A stretch of 14,676 bases of DNA from Bifidobacterium breve. Lineage in GTDB: Bacteria; Bacteroidota; Bacteroidia; Chitinophagales; Chitinophagaceae. Below the pieces are notes generated by a model. It saw only the letters and a list, made by a program, of their open reading frames with translations. It was not told the DNA's origin and did not search any database. Below, piece by piece: positions 1 through 7,656 of the stretch. Position 1 is the first letter of the stretch, and each line of letters begins with the position of its first letter. Where the stretch lies: contig CALPJR020000006.1 of assembly GCA_943323935.2 (NCBI GenBank), forward strand, positions 1 through 14,676. Direction: 5' to 3'. The position numbers and the translations under genes are program-made.

Positions 1-22
1 AAAAAGCAATCCATTATTGCCC

Positions 23-895
23 ATGTTGCCAAAAAACGAAGAAATAAAAGCCTTATTTACCCTCATTGACGACCCTGATGAGGAAGTATTTAGTACAATA
101 TCCAATAGGTTATTAGACTATGGCAGTCCAATCATTCCCGACCTAGAAAATTTATGGGAAAACACCTTAGAGGAAACCACATTGGAGCGCATCGAAAAAA
201 TGATTTACAGACTTCGTCTTAAGGATATACATCAACAATTAAGAGATTGGGCTGCATTGCCTAAGCCTTCTCTTTTTGAAGGTGCATTGATTTTGGTTAA
301 ATACCAGTTCCCAGAATTAGCATTGGATCCACTGAGACATCAACTAGAAAAAATTAGACGCAATACCTGGCTAGAATTAAATAATTATTTAACGCCTTTA
401 GAACAGGCCAATGTCATTCGAAATATTTTATTTAGCTACTATCAAATTAAAGGTGTCGAAGTAAGCTACGATAATCCAGAAGATTTTTTAGTATCCTCCC
501 CGCTTCAAGCAAAACCAGGTAATGCATTTGCAAATTCTTTGATCTATGCAGAATTATGCCAACAATTAGAAATACATGCAGAATGGATCAATATTCCAAA
601 GCAGTGCATCCTTGCTTATTTTAGTGCAGACTGGGAACCACATGAGATAGTGCCTAACCCTCAAGAGTTTATTCAATTTTATGTAGAAGGCACTTCTGGT
701 CATCCTTTTTCTCAAAAAGATATGGACCAATATTTTTTACGACATAATATTGAACCCAAAACAGTTTATTACAAGCGCCTATCGAATCAAAGAGTGATTA
801 AAAAATTGATCCTTGAATTTGCAAAATGTTTTCAGAGCCCAACACTCCATTTTAAACAGGATGATTTAATTGAATTGGCGAAAATATTAGATTAA
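23..895 (+). CDS. SirB1-family transglutaminase-like protein (Transglut_core2 type)
   Basis: The protein has 290 residues from the ATG at 23. A TTG at 17 is in frame and the frame stays open to the window edge, so a longer form cannot be excluded, but the ATG puts a typical family N-terminus at the front. Residues 1-75 look like the helical repeat segment of Bacteroidota SirB1-like proteins, including the acidic IDDPDEEVF stretch at 15-23. Residues 85-250 match the transglutaminase-like core: EGALILVKYQFPEL, then RNTWLELNNYL, then KPGNAFANSLIYAELCQQL (164-182), then IPKQCILAYF (191-200). As I remember the family, these last two blocks usually read GNPxSLxILY and P-x-H-F, so the conserved His position here is Gln. 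Members are usually cytoplasmic and of unknown biochemical role; enzymatic activity is doubtful here. It lies 17 bp upstream of ogt on the same strand. Confidence 0.75.
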   Translation: MLPKNEEIKALFTLIDDPDEEVFSTISNRLLDYGSPIIPDLENLWENTLEETTLERIEKMIYRLRLKDIHQQLRDWAALPKPSLFEGALILVKYQFPELALDPLRHQLEKIRRNTWLELNNYLTPLEQANVIRNILFSYYQIKGVEVSYDNPEDFLVSSPLQAKPGNAFANSLIYAELCQQLEIHAEWINIPKQCILAYFSADWEPHEIVPNPQEFIQFYVEGTSGHPFSQKDMDQYFLRHNIEPKTVYYKRLSNQRVIKKLILEFAKCFQSPTLHFKQDDLIELAKILD

Positions 896-912
896 GTACA
901 ATTTAAAATAGC

Positions 913-1413
913 ATGCAACAATTCGAACATATTTATACCAGTCCAATTGGTCGAATTAAAATTGTTGCTGATAAGGATTGTATTCAAGCAATCACATTTA
1001 TCGATGACTCCGAATCGAGTTCAGACAATGAAGGGATTGAAAGCCCTGCTGTCATTCACCATTGCATCGATGAATTAATAGACTACTTTAATGGAAGTAG
1101 AACTCAATTTACAGTGCCTATTCATCAATCAGGAACTGATTTTCAACAAAAGGTATGGAAAGAATTATATGAAGTGCCTTATGCTAAAACAATGAGTTAT
1201 GCAGAACTAGCAAAAAAATTAGGTGACACTAAAGTCATAAGAGCAGCTGCATCCGCCAATGGAAAAAATAAAATAGCCATTATTGTACCCTGCCATAGAA
1301 TCATTGGTTCAGATAAAAATTTGACGGGATATGCATGGGGATTAGCCAGGAAAAAATGGCTATTGCAACATGAATTTAGAATTGGACTTGGCGTTCAAAC
1401 CTTATTTGCCTAA
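913..1413 (+). CDS. ogt: methylated-DNA--protein-cysteine S-methyltransferase
   Basis: This is a suicide repair enzyme that transfers the methyl group from O6-methylguanine (and O4-methylthymine) in DNA to its own cysteine. The 166 residues hold a diverged N-terminal domain (about 1-70) and the conserved C-terminal DNA-binding domain. The latter shows FQQKVWKEL (77-85), the helix-turn-helix region with SYAELAKKL (95-103), Arg110 at the arginine-finger position, and the active-site VPCHRI with Cys127 at 125-130, followed by GYAWGLARKKWLLQHE. The usual Gly of the VPYG turn is Ala91, and the usual NP before the active site is Asn-Lys (119-120); both look tolerable. The length is normal for Ogt. 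It is probably cotranscribed with the SirB1-like gene. Its 3' end overlaps the convergent cytidine deaminase by 12 bp. No Ada-type regulatory domain is present. Confidence 0.95.
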   Translation: MQQFEHIYTSPIGRIKIVADKDCIQAITFIDDSESSSDNEGIESPAVIHHCIDELIDYFNGSRTQFTVPIHQSGTDFQQKVWKELYEVPYAKTMSYAELAKKLGDTKVIRAAASANGKNKIAIIVPCHRIIGSDKNLTGYAWGLARKKWLLQHEFRIGLGVQTLFA

Positions 1414-1887
1414 AATTGAGCCTGTAAACCCAAATGGGAGGATATTGGATGCAGAAGGAATCAACATCACCTTTCCTGTTTTTCCAGCCAAAATAAGCCT
1501 GATAGGGCTTTTGTAGCGTAACTCGTAATCTAATAAAGATTGTCTGCACATGCCACATGGAGACAATGGATGATCTGATGCAACACCATTAGGTATATAA
1601 CTGATCGCCATGGCTTGTATAGTTTCATTTGGATATTGACTACCAATACTATTTAAAAGTGTACGCTCAGCACAAATACCTACAGGATAACTTGCACTCT
1701 CTTGATTGGATCCAAGTATGATTTGTCCATTTGATAATCTGGCAGCAGCACCCACTTTGAATTTTGAATAGGGCGCAAAAGCAGTTTCTACTGCTTTGAA
1801 AGCTGCATTTAATAAAGCAAGATCTTCTGCTTCTAATGCTTCTAGATGATCCAACTCCTCATATTCAAATTCAAATTTCTTGTGCAT
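1402..1887 (-). CDS. cdd: cytidine deaminase
   Basis: The enzyme hydrolyses cytidine and deoxycytidine to uridine and deoxyuridine in pyrimidine salvage, in the cytoplasm. The 161 residues show PYSKFKVGAAARL (39-51), the substrate-binding N-x-E (Asn61, Glu63), the zinc and catalytic motif CAERT (Cys72, Glu74), and the second zinc motif PCGMCRQ (Cys111, Cys114). Three Cys ligands point to the small tetrameric class rather than the dimeric E. coli type. An acidic N-terminal extension of about 25 residues precedes the core; without it the size is standard. The ATG lies 4 bp after the lepB stop, so the two are almost certainly one transcript. The last four codons overlap the end of ogt on the opposite strand, and no terminator separates them. 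Confidence 0.95.
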   Translation of the reverse strand: MHKKFEFEYEELDHLEALEAEDLALLNAAFKAVETAFAPYSKFKVGAAARLSNGQIILGSNQESASYPVGICAERTLLNSIGSQYPNETIQAMAISYIPNGVASDHPLSPCGMCRQSLLDYELRYKSPIRLILAGKTGKVMLIPSASNILPFGFTGSILGK

Positions 1888-1891
1888 GTTT

Positions 1892-3403
1892 TTATTTTAT
1901 CAAATTAAAGAGCCTATTCCACCTTATGGATTGACTATAGCTAAACCAAATCAAAGCTGCACGACCAACAATATGTGTCTCTGGCACAAAGCCCCAGTAA
2001 CGACTATCTTGGCTACGATGGCGATTGTCTCCCATCATCCAATAATAATTTTCTTGAATGGTGTAGGTAGTCGTTGCTTTACCATTGATAAAATATTGTC
2101 CATTTTGAGTGGTTAATTTTTGTTGCTCATACCCTTCAATCACTCTTCTATACAATTCTATAGTGCTATCATTCAACTGTATTTGATCTCCTTTTTTTGG
2201 AATGCGTATCGGTCCAAAATTATCTGCAGTCCATGGAAAATGTACAATATCATTAGGGAATGTATACCCCACATTTTGGTCTTCAAATAAAACAACCGAT
2301 TTTACATTCGGCAATTTTTTTAAACTTGCTGCAGCTGATGCGGTGAGGTTTAATTTAAAGACATTTGGTTGCCCTTCTACAAATTGAAAATCAGCTGTTG
2401 CTTCATTGATATTGATGCCTAAACTGTCTTGGATAAAATCCTCTGCAAGTGGTCTACCATCTGTTTCTACTAAATATTCTGTCTGCATAAATGGCGCTAC
2501 CAGTGCAGGTTGACCATTCACCCACAATTGACTTTTTTTAATTTCAATCACATCGCCTGGAATACCAACACATCTTTTGATATAGTTGTCGGTCTTATCC
2601 ATTGGATGCACTAAAATTGGATAATCCGCCTGCAATCTTGCTCGGTCATTATTGTATTGAGGACTTCTTAACACATCATAGTATGGAATCTTAGAGCCAA
2701 ATTCTGGCAAGTTGATAATGGTATCTCCTGCTGGAAAATTAAACACAACCACATCGTTTCTATTCACATCCCTTAATTTAGGGAATCGTTTGTAATCTAA
2801 CTGAATCCATTTTAAATAGGAAGGCGTTGTTGGAGCACCAGGCAAGGTATTGTGCACAAAAGGAAATGACAAAGGTGTTTGTGGAATTCTTGCACCATAA
2901 GTCACTTTATCAACGAATAAAAAATCATTCACTAATAAAGTCTTCTCCATACTCTCGGTAGGAATTACATAGGCTTCAAATAAAAATGTTCTTATCAATG
3001 TGGCAGCCACAATCGCAAACACACCTGCATCTACCCATTCTCTTGATGCTGGTTTATGGTAATGTGCTAATGCGGCATCCCCATACCATTGTTCTTTTTG
3101 ATTTAATCCAAGATAGGGTAAATATAAAAAGGGAACGAAGACCGTTAAAGTATGATGAATAAAATTGACTCTTTTGAAATGCATCACAAATAAAATAGTG
3201 ATCCATAAGCTTACAAATTGACCTACAATTGGAATCAATTGAATCCAAAACCAAAATGTTGGAATTTTACAAAGTTGGACAACTTCCCATGTATTGTAAA
3301 TTGGAATGATGGCTTTATTTGCTGGCACGCCTGCTTTTCTTAGCATAGTATAGATACCTATATGCCAGCCCAACCAATAAAGGATAAAAAGAATCATGCC
3401 CAT
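1892..3403 (-). CDS. lepB: signal peptidase I with N-terminal DUF5684-like membrane domain
   Basis: This membrane-bound serine protease (family S26) removes signal peptides from exported proteins on the outer face of the inner membrane. Residues 1-100 are hydrophobic with three or four membrane segments and the pattern AIIPIYNTWEVV (31-42) followed by a Trp/Phe-rich helix, which resembles DUF5684. A further membrane helix (about 123-143) leads into the catalytic VIPTESMEKTL with Ser151. The general base is Lys276 in NYIKRCVGIPGD. The C-terminal box is MGDNRHRSQDSRYWGFVP (457-474). At 503 residues it is far longer than E. coli LepB (about 324), because of the front domain and insertions between Ser and Lys and at about 300-400; I recall this as usual in Bacteroidota. 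A second Met at codon 3 leaves the start uncertain by two codons. It is followed by cdd. Confidence 0.93.
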   Translation of the reverse strand: MGMILFILYWLGWHIGIYTMLRKAGVPANKAIIPIYNTWEVVQLCKIPTFWFWIQLIPIVGQFVSLWITILFVMHFKRVNFIHHTLTVFVPFLYLPYLGLNQKEQWYGDAALAHYHKPASREWVDAGVFAIVAATLIRTFLFEAYVIPTESMEKTLLVNDFLFVDKVTYGARIPQTPLSFPFVHNTLPGAPTTPSYLKWIQLDYKRFPKLRDVNRNDVVVFNFPAGDTIINLPEFGSKIPYYDVLRSPQYNNDRARLQADYPILVHPMDKTDNYIKRCVGIPGDVIEIKKSQLWVNGQPALVAPFMQTEYLVETDGRPLAEDFIQDSLGININEATADFQFVEGQPNVFKLNLTASAAASLKKLPNVKSVVLFEDQNVGYTFPNDIVHFPWTADNFGPIRIPKKGDQIQLNDSTIELYRRVIEGYEQQKLTTQNGQYFINGKATTTYTIQENYYWMMGDNRHRSQDSRYWGFVPETHIVGRAALIWFSYSQSIRWNRLFNLIK

Positions 3404-3408
3404 AATTG

Positions 3409-3416
3409 TAAAGTTA
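3409..3416 (-). promoter_or_regulatory. candidate -7 box for lepB-cdd
   Basis: On the minus strand this reads TAACTTTA, 7 of 8 matches to the Bacteroidota -7 consensus TAnnTTTG, and ends 5 nt before the lepB ATG. A perfect TATTTTTG also occurs slightly upstream, within the T-tract of the preceding terminator. No convincing TTTG lies about 20 nt upstream of either, so the exact promoter is uncertain. A promoter is expected here because the pdhB terminator lies directly upstream. Confidence 0.25.
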
Positions 3417-3422
3417 TATAAT

Positions 3423-3450
3423 ACAAAAATATCCCTTTGTAAGGGATATT
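3423..3450 (-). terminator. intrinsic terminator of the E1 beta gene
   Basis: On the minus strand a perfect 10-bp stem AATATCCCTT / AAGGGATATT with an ACA loop (arms 3441-3450 and 3428-3437) is followed by a short T-rich run. It begins 63 bp after the E1 beta stop codon. The T-tract is only about five bases, so termination may be partial, allowing some read-through into lepB. Confidence 0.75.
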
Positions 3451-3512
3451 GAATAAAATATTTATTAGCTGTAAAGCCATTGTATAAATGGTCAAATACA
3501 AGGATTTAGTGC

Positions 3513-4499
3513 TTACTTGTATTGCTGTAAGACTTCTTTCACCAATTTCACTGAACGGGTCACATCAGGAATGGCTAATGCCGTCAAATTAGGTGCATAG
3601 TGCATAGGCGCGTCAGCACTTGTGATTCTTCTAATTGGGGCGTCTAAATAATCAAAACCTTCTTTTTGTATTCTATAACTTAACTCAGATGATACCGAAG
3701 CAAAAGGCCATTGTTCTTCGATGATCACTAAACGATTGGTTTTTTTAACACTCTCTAATACAGTCATCCAGTCTAATGGACGAATGGTTCTTAGATCAAT
3801 CACTTCTGCACTGATACCCTCTTTCTCTAATTCATCTGCAGTGGACAATGCCACTTTCATCATTTTATTATAAGACACAATCGTAATGTCTCTGCCCGGG
3901 CGCTTAACGTCGGCCTTACCCAATGGTATATAATATTCTTCCTCTGGCACATCACATTTATCTCCATACATTACTTCACTTTCCAAGAACATAATTGGAT
4001 CTTCCTCGTAACGTATTGCTTGTTTCAATAAACCTTTTGCATCATATCCATTTGATGGTGATACCACTTTAATTCCTGGGATATTCGCTAAATAACTTTC
4101 AAATGCGGTAGAGTGCTGTGCGCCTAATTGACCAGCACTTCCATTAGGTCCTCTCATGATAATTGGACAGCCAATTTGACCACCACTCATTGCCAACATC
4201 TTGCTAGCTGTATTTAAAATTTGGTCTAAGGGTAAAACTGCAAAGTTCCAAGTCATGAATTCAACGATAGGCCTTAATCCATTTTGTGCAGCACCCACTG
4301 CTACTGCTGTGAAACCTAATTCAGAAATAGGTGTATCAATGACTCTTTTTGGGCCAAATTCAGCCAACATACCTTGACTTACTTTGTAAGCACCATTGTA
4401 TTCAGCCACTTCCTCTCCCATTAAAAATACGCGCTCGTCTCTTCTCATCTCTTCGTTCATTGCTTCACGTAATGCTTCTCTAAAGGCTATTGATCGCAT
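3513..4499 (-). CDS. pdhB: pyruvate dehydrogenase E1 component, beta subunit
   Basis: This is the beta half of the thiamine-diphosphate-dependent E1 enzyme, which decarboxylates pyruvate and passes the acetyl group to the E2 lipoyl domain. The ATG at 4499 gives 328 residues beginning MRSIAFREALREAMNEEM, the normal start of the family. The frame is open further upstream, but that stretch runs through the receptor's terminator and is not coding. Visible features are MGEEVAEYNGAYKVSQG (27-43), the cofactor-contacting Glu60 in DTPISELGF, GPNGSAGQLGAQHS with His129 (117-130), and the C-terminal transketolase-type domain with IDLRTIRPLDW. The related branched-chain oxo-acid and acetoin E1 beta subunits look similar; the sequence fits pyruvate best but cannot exclude them. 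No E1 alpha, E2 or E3 gene is adjacent, so the partners must be encoded elsewhere. Confidence 0.9.
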   Translation of the reverse strand: MRSIAFREALREAMNEEMRRDERVFLMGEEVAEYNGAYKVSQGMLAEFGPKRVIDTPISELGFTAVAVGAAQNGLRPIVEFMTWNFAVLPLDQILNTASKMLAMSGGQIGCPIIMRGPNGSAGQLGAQHSTAFESYLANIPGIKVVSPSNGYDAKGLLKQAIRYEEDPIMFLESEVMYGDKCDVPEEEYYIPLGKADVKRPGRDITIVSYNKMMKVALSTADELEKEGISAEVIDLRTIRPLDWMTVLESVKKTNRLVIIEEQWPFASVSSELSYRIQKEGFDYLDAPIRRITSADAPMHYAPNLTALAIPDVTRSVKLVKEVLQQYK

Positions 4500-4521
4500 G
4501 GAAAAATCGTTTTTTAATTTG

Positions 4522-4540
4522 AAATGCAAAAATAGCATTT
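4522..4540 (-). promoter_or_regulatory. candidate -7 box and inverted repeat upstream of pdhB
   Basis: On the minus strand the sequence TATTTTTG (4527-4534) matches TAnnTTTG exactly and lies 27 nt upstream of the pdhB ATG, a normal leader length. It sits inside a small inverted repeat, AAATGC / GCATTT (arms 4535-4540 and 4522-4527, 7 nt apart). No clear -33 TTTG is seen; a T-run occupies that place. The promoter call is moderate; a role for the repeat as an operator is only a possibility. Confidence 0.4.
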
Positions 4541-4568
4541 TATCGAGGAAAAAAGTACGAATAGCGCT

Positions 4569-4602
4569 AAAAAAAATCCCCTCCCGAAAATCGGGAAGGG
4601 AT
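4569..4602 (-). terminator. strong intrinsic terminator of the TonB-dependent receptor gene
   Basis: On the minus strand a 12-bp stem ATCCCTTCCCGA / TCGGGAGGGGAT (one G:U pair) with a TTT loop is followed by eight T residues. It begins 25 bp after the receptor stop codon. It separates the receptor from pdhB and shows that the 5' extension of the pdhB frame is not translated. Confidence 0.92.
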
Positions 4603-4626
4603 CTTAAACTAACCCATCTGAGTAGA

Positions 4627-7557
4627 TTAAAACACGTTATAAGCAAAGCTTACATAGTACAATCCACCAATTGCTGGACTACCATGTGCTGTATTATAAT
4701 AAGTGTTCATAATATTAGTACCTCCCATTTTAATCAATGACTTGATTGCAGGTAATTTGTAAGTTAAAACAGCATCCAATGTGTTGAAAGAAGATACTTC
4801 ACCTACTCCGAATGTACCTTCGTAAGTAAAGCCATCTTGGTAACGATAGATTGCACTAAATCCTAAACGATTCTTTAATGCAAAACCACTGTTATTCAAT
4901 CCAACGTTTGCTCTCATTTTTGGCGTGTTGAAGTAAGCAATAAATCCTTCTTCTAAACCACCAATTTTATCACCATAAATGCTACCATTAACTGTAAAGT
5001 TAGCAGGTAAGATATAGTCTAAAGAAAGACCCCATCCAGAAGACTTCACTTTTTGAGTCGCATTGGTAGAGATAGAATAAGCAATACGCTTATCTGCACT
5101 TAATACATCTAATGGACTAGGCGCTGCTGCATTTCTAGATTGTAACACAGTTACACCACTGATGAAGTTTTCATATGCACCAAAATAGTAATAGAAATCG
5201 ATCAATAATTTTTTAGCCACTAAACCCTTGTAACCAACTTCAAAAGAAGTCATAGACTCAGGCTTGAATTCTGGGAAAGCTTGAACTTTCAATAAACCTG
5301 GATTTGGAGCACCTGCTAATGCAGAAGCACCAAATGCATTCACACTCGCTAAAGAATAAGCAGGATTGGTATTGAATTTGTAGAAATTTCTTAATTGTGG
5401 CAAACCACCCATTAATCTTGTACCACCACCAACTAATAAATTGATCCATTGGTTTTGAGTCGTTGGGAAACGGTATGCTGATTGATAAGAAACACGTAAA
5501 TTATGATCTTCTTCTAATTTTATAACCAAAGATGCTCTTGGTGTAAAACGACCTTGGAAGTTTTCATTTTTATCATAACGTCCAGAAAATGACAACTTGA
5601 ATAAATCATCTAAGAAACGCTTAGACAATTGCGCATAAGCACCAGACTCATTAATAGTTATATTTCCAGCTGTATCCGCAAACAAAGTACCTTGAGAATT
5701 CAATATAAATTGTCTTGTACTTCCACCTACTAATAAATCAGCATTGTACTTAGCTAGACCAAAAGCTTCTGTTAAATTGTATTGACCTTCAGCTGCACGC
5801 ATAGAAGTTCTTTCTAAGAACATCGCACCACCTTGAGAAATTGGGGTACTTACTAAAGATTGGAACATTGCATTATTACCAAGGAATCCAGTTGGTCTTC
5901 CTGCATCCGCATTTGCTCTTGCGCCTGCATGTGCCGCTTGTTGATTCACACCATTACTTAATAAAGTAGAATAAGTAGCAGCATAAGTAGGATACCAGGT
6001 TTGACTAGGCTTCCATGCTTCATTGAAATAACGTGCAGCAATTGTTGAGTTAAATGACGCACCTGAATTCTCTAAAGTTGTATAAGCTCTAAAGTACCAG
6101 TTTCTAGCCTTTAATTCAAACTTATACTGAGCCATGCTAAAATCCTTAATTGAATAACGGTCACTTCCTGTATACACTGTATTTCCAGAACCATTATAGG
6201 CAGCAAGAGAAGCTTCTACATTGTCATTAATTTTGTAGTGGATAGACCCTTGGAATTTCACGTTCAATGCTGTAGGATCTACGACATCCTTCTCGGCATA
6301 TCCAGTTCTACTCACATTTACATTATTGAAATAACCTCTTCTATCACCCCATAAGAATGCAGCATTTGCACCTAAAGCAGCACCACCAGCACCTGTTAAG
6401 AATGCTTGGTAAGCAGCTAATGTTGGATATAAAGCAGCAGCATTGTATAAACTATTGAAAGTAGCAGTTCCGACTGCTGAACCGTATGCACCTACCAAAG
6501 AAGCAAGTACCCCATTTTTAACAGCAGTACCAACACCAGCTAAATTACTTGTTGTTTCATCACCATAAAAGTTAACACCATCATAGTTAGGATCAGATGC
6601 TCTAGTACCTGGAATAGTTTGACCAAGTTGTGTTCCAGTTGTTCTAGAATAGTTTTGATCACTTGTTGCTCTCCAGTCATCTGCTTCTGTGTATTGCATA
6701 CTGAATTTATAAGCAAAACGATCTCCAATTTTCTTTGCAAAACGAACTGTCCAGTCTTTATAAGGAGCTAGTGCACGTTGTTTGTTATCAACGTGGTTGA
6801 TACCTTGTTTTACTTGGAAACTTAAGCCTTGGTATTTAAATGGATTTTTACTATTAATTAAAACGGTACCGTTCATACCACCTTGACCATACAAAGCAGA
6901 AGATGCACCTGGTAATAATTCAATATTGTCAACGTCTAGTTCTGTTAAACCAATAATGCTAGCTACTGAGAAGTTTAAACCTGGCGCTTGGTTATCCATT
7001 CCATCAACGAATTGATTTAAACGGCTATTACCACTACCATTGAAACCTCTTGTACTAATACTTTTAAAAGTTAAACTGGCAATGTTCACATCCACCCCTT
7101 TTAAAGTACCCAATAAGTCGTAATAGTTAGCCACTGGAGCATTCTTAATGGTAGCATTGCTGATTCTTTCAATCGTCACTGGAGATTCTAAAATTCGCTC
7201 CGCAACTCTTGATGCTGCAACAACAACTTCAGAACCTAAAGTAAAAGCTTGTTTTAAACTTACATCCACTTTAGATGTTCCAGCATTCACCACCTGCTCT
7301 TGGTTTTCAAAACCAACTGAGCTAAAAACCAATGTATAAGGTGCTTTTTGAGCCACATTTAATCGGAAAGTTCCTTTATCATCTGTATAGGTTCCAACAG
7401 ATGAGCCTTTCACTGTAACAGATACTGCAGCAAGCGTTTCTCCACTAGTTGCACTTTTTACAGTTCCTGCGATTGTTCCTGCATTTTGAGCCATAGCACT
7501 CATTGCTGTTAAAGCAACGGCACAAAAAAGGCTAAAACGAGTTAATAATCTTGTCAT
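4627..7557 (-). CDS. TonB-dependent outer-membrane receptor with CarboxypepD_reg-like domain
   Basis: This is an outer-membrane beta-barrel that imports a ligand using TonB energy. I chose the ATG at 7557 (976 residues) because it directly begins a signal peptide: two Arg, a hydrophobic core, then SAMAQ with cleavage near residues 23-24. Residues 25-105 form a carboxypeptidase-regulatory-like beta domain (AGTIAGTVKSATSGETL, then GTYTDDKGTFRL). Next come EVVVAASR (110-117), possibly the TonB box, and the plug (about 125-240) with STRGFNGSG, FVDGMDNQAPG and the conserved IELLPGASSALYGQGGMNG (212-230). The remainder is the barrel, ending in an aromatic F. Residues 340-402 form an Ala/Gly-rich stretch, probably an extracellular loop. 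No SusD-like lipoprotein, TonB or transporter gene is adjacent, so the ligand cannot be named. The gene is monocistronic, with its own terminator. Confidence 0.93.
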   Translation of the reverse strand: MTRLLTRFSLFCAVALTAMSAMAQNAGTIAGTVKSATSGETLAAVSVTVKGSSVGTYTDDKGTFRLNVAQKAPYTLVFSSVGFENQEQVVNAGTSKVDVSLKQAFTLGSEVVVAASRVAERILESPVTIERISNATIKNAPVANYYDLLGTLKGVDVNIASLTFKSISTRGFNGSGNSRLNQFVDGMDNQAPGLNFSVASIIGLTELDVDNIELLPGASSALYGQGGMNGTVLINSKNPFKYQGLSFQVKQGINHVDNKQRALAPYKDWTVRFAKKIGDRFAYKFSMQYTEADDWRATSDQNYSRTTGTQLGQTIPGTRASDPNYDGVNFYGDETTSNLAGVGTAVKNGVLASLVGAYGSAVGTATFNSLYNAAALYPTLAAYQAFLTGAGGAALGANAAFLWGDRRGYFNNVNVSRTGYAEKDVVDPTALNVKFQGSIHYKINDNVEASLAAYNGSGNTVYTGSDRYSIKDFSMAQYKFELKARNWYFRAYTTLENSGASFNSTIAARYFNEAWKPSQTWYPTYAATYSTLLSNGVNQQAAHAGARANADAGRPTGFLGNNAMFQSLVSTPISQGGAMFLERTSMRAAEGQYNLTEAFGLAKYNADLLVGGSTRQFILNSQGTLFADTAGNITINESGAYAQLSKRFLDDLFKLSFSGRYDKNENFQGRFTPRASLVIKLEEDHNLRVSYQSAYRFPTTQNQWINLLVGGGTRLMGGLPQLRNFYKFNTNPAYSLASVNAFGASALAGAPNPGLLKVQAFPEFKPESMTSFEVGYKGLVAKKLLIDFYYYFGAYENFISGVTVLQSRNAAAPSPLDVLSADKRIAYSISTNATQKVKSSGWGLSLDYILPANFTVNGSIYGDKIGGLEEGFIAYFNTPKMRANVGLNNSGFALKNRLGFSAIYRYQDGFTYEGTFGVGEVSSFNTLDAVLTYKLPAIKSLIKMGGTNIMNTYYNTAHGSPAIGGLYYVSFAYNVF

Positions 7558-7656
7558 AATAAATTGTTTTAAATTGAATTGTACGGCAAAATACCAAATT
7601 GTTAGCAAATCATAAAAAATTATAAAAATAGTGTTAAAGTTTTTTATTTTCGTAGC
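7558..7656. promoter_or_regulatory. divergent promoter region between the TonB receptor and purC
   Basis: This 99-bp, very AT-rich region must hold promoters for both divergent genes. On the plus strand TATTTTCG (7645-7652) matches TAnnTTTG at 7 of 8 positions but ends only 4 nt before the purC ATG, which would give a nearly leaderless mRNA. On the minus strand there are several TTTG tetramers but no full TAnnTTTG with a properly spaced -33 element. I see no clear operator or riboswitch fold, and the purC leader is too short for one. Confidence 0.35.

Noticed and set aside
1880..2116. Plus-strand open frames opposite lepB and cdd
   Set aside because: They lie opposite strongly conserved peptidase and deaminase motifs, and their translations show no recognisable domain.
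4500..4646. Upstream extension of the pdhB reading frame by 49 codons
   Set aside because: The extension passes through the receptor's terminator hairpin and overlaps the receptor's last codons; the family N-terminus begins at the ATG at 4499, and a promoter-like box lies in between.
4627..7557. SusC/SusD-type polysaccharide utilisation locus
   Set aside because: There is no SusD-like gene, glycoside hydrolase or sensor beside the receptor; its neighbours are pdhB and purC.
7558..7608. Upstream start for the TonB receptor, adding 17 residues
   Set aside because: It would place a non-signal stretch in front of a textbook signal peptide that starts at the ATG at 7557.
7558..7656. Purine riboswitch in front of purC
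   Set aside because: The whole divergent region is 99 bp and very AT-rich, with no three-way-junction fold, and the likely purC leader is only a few bases.
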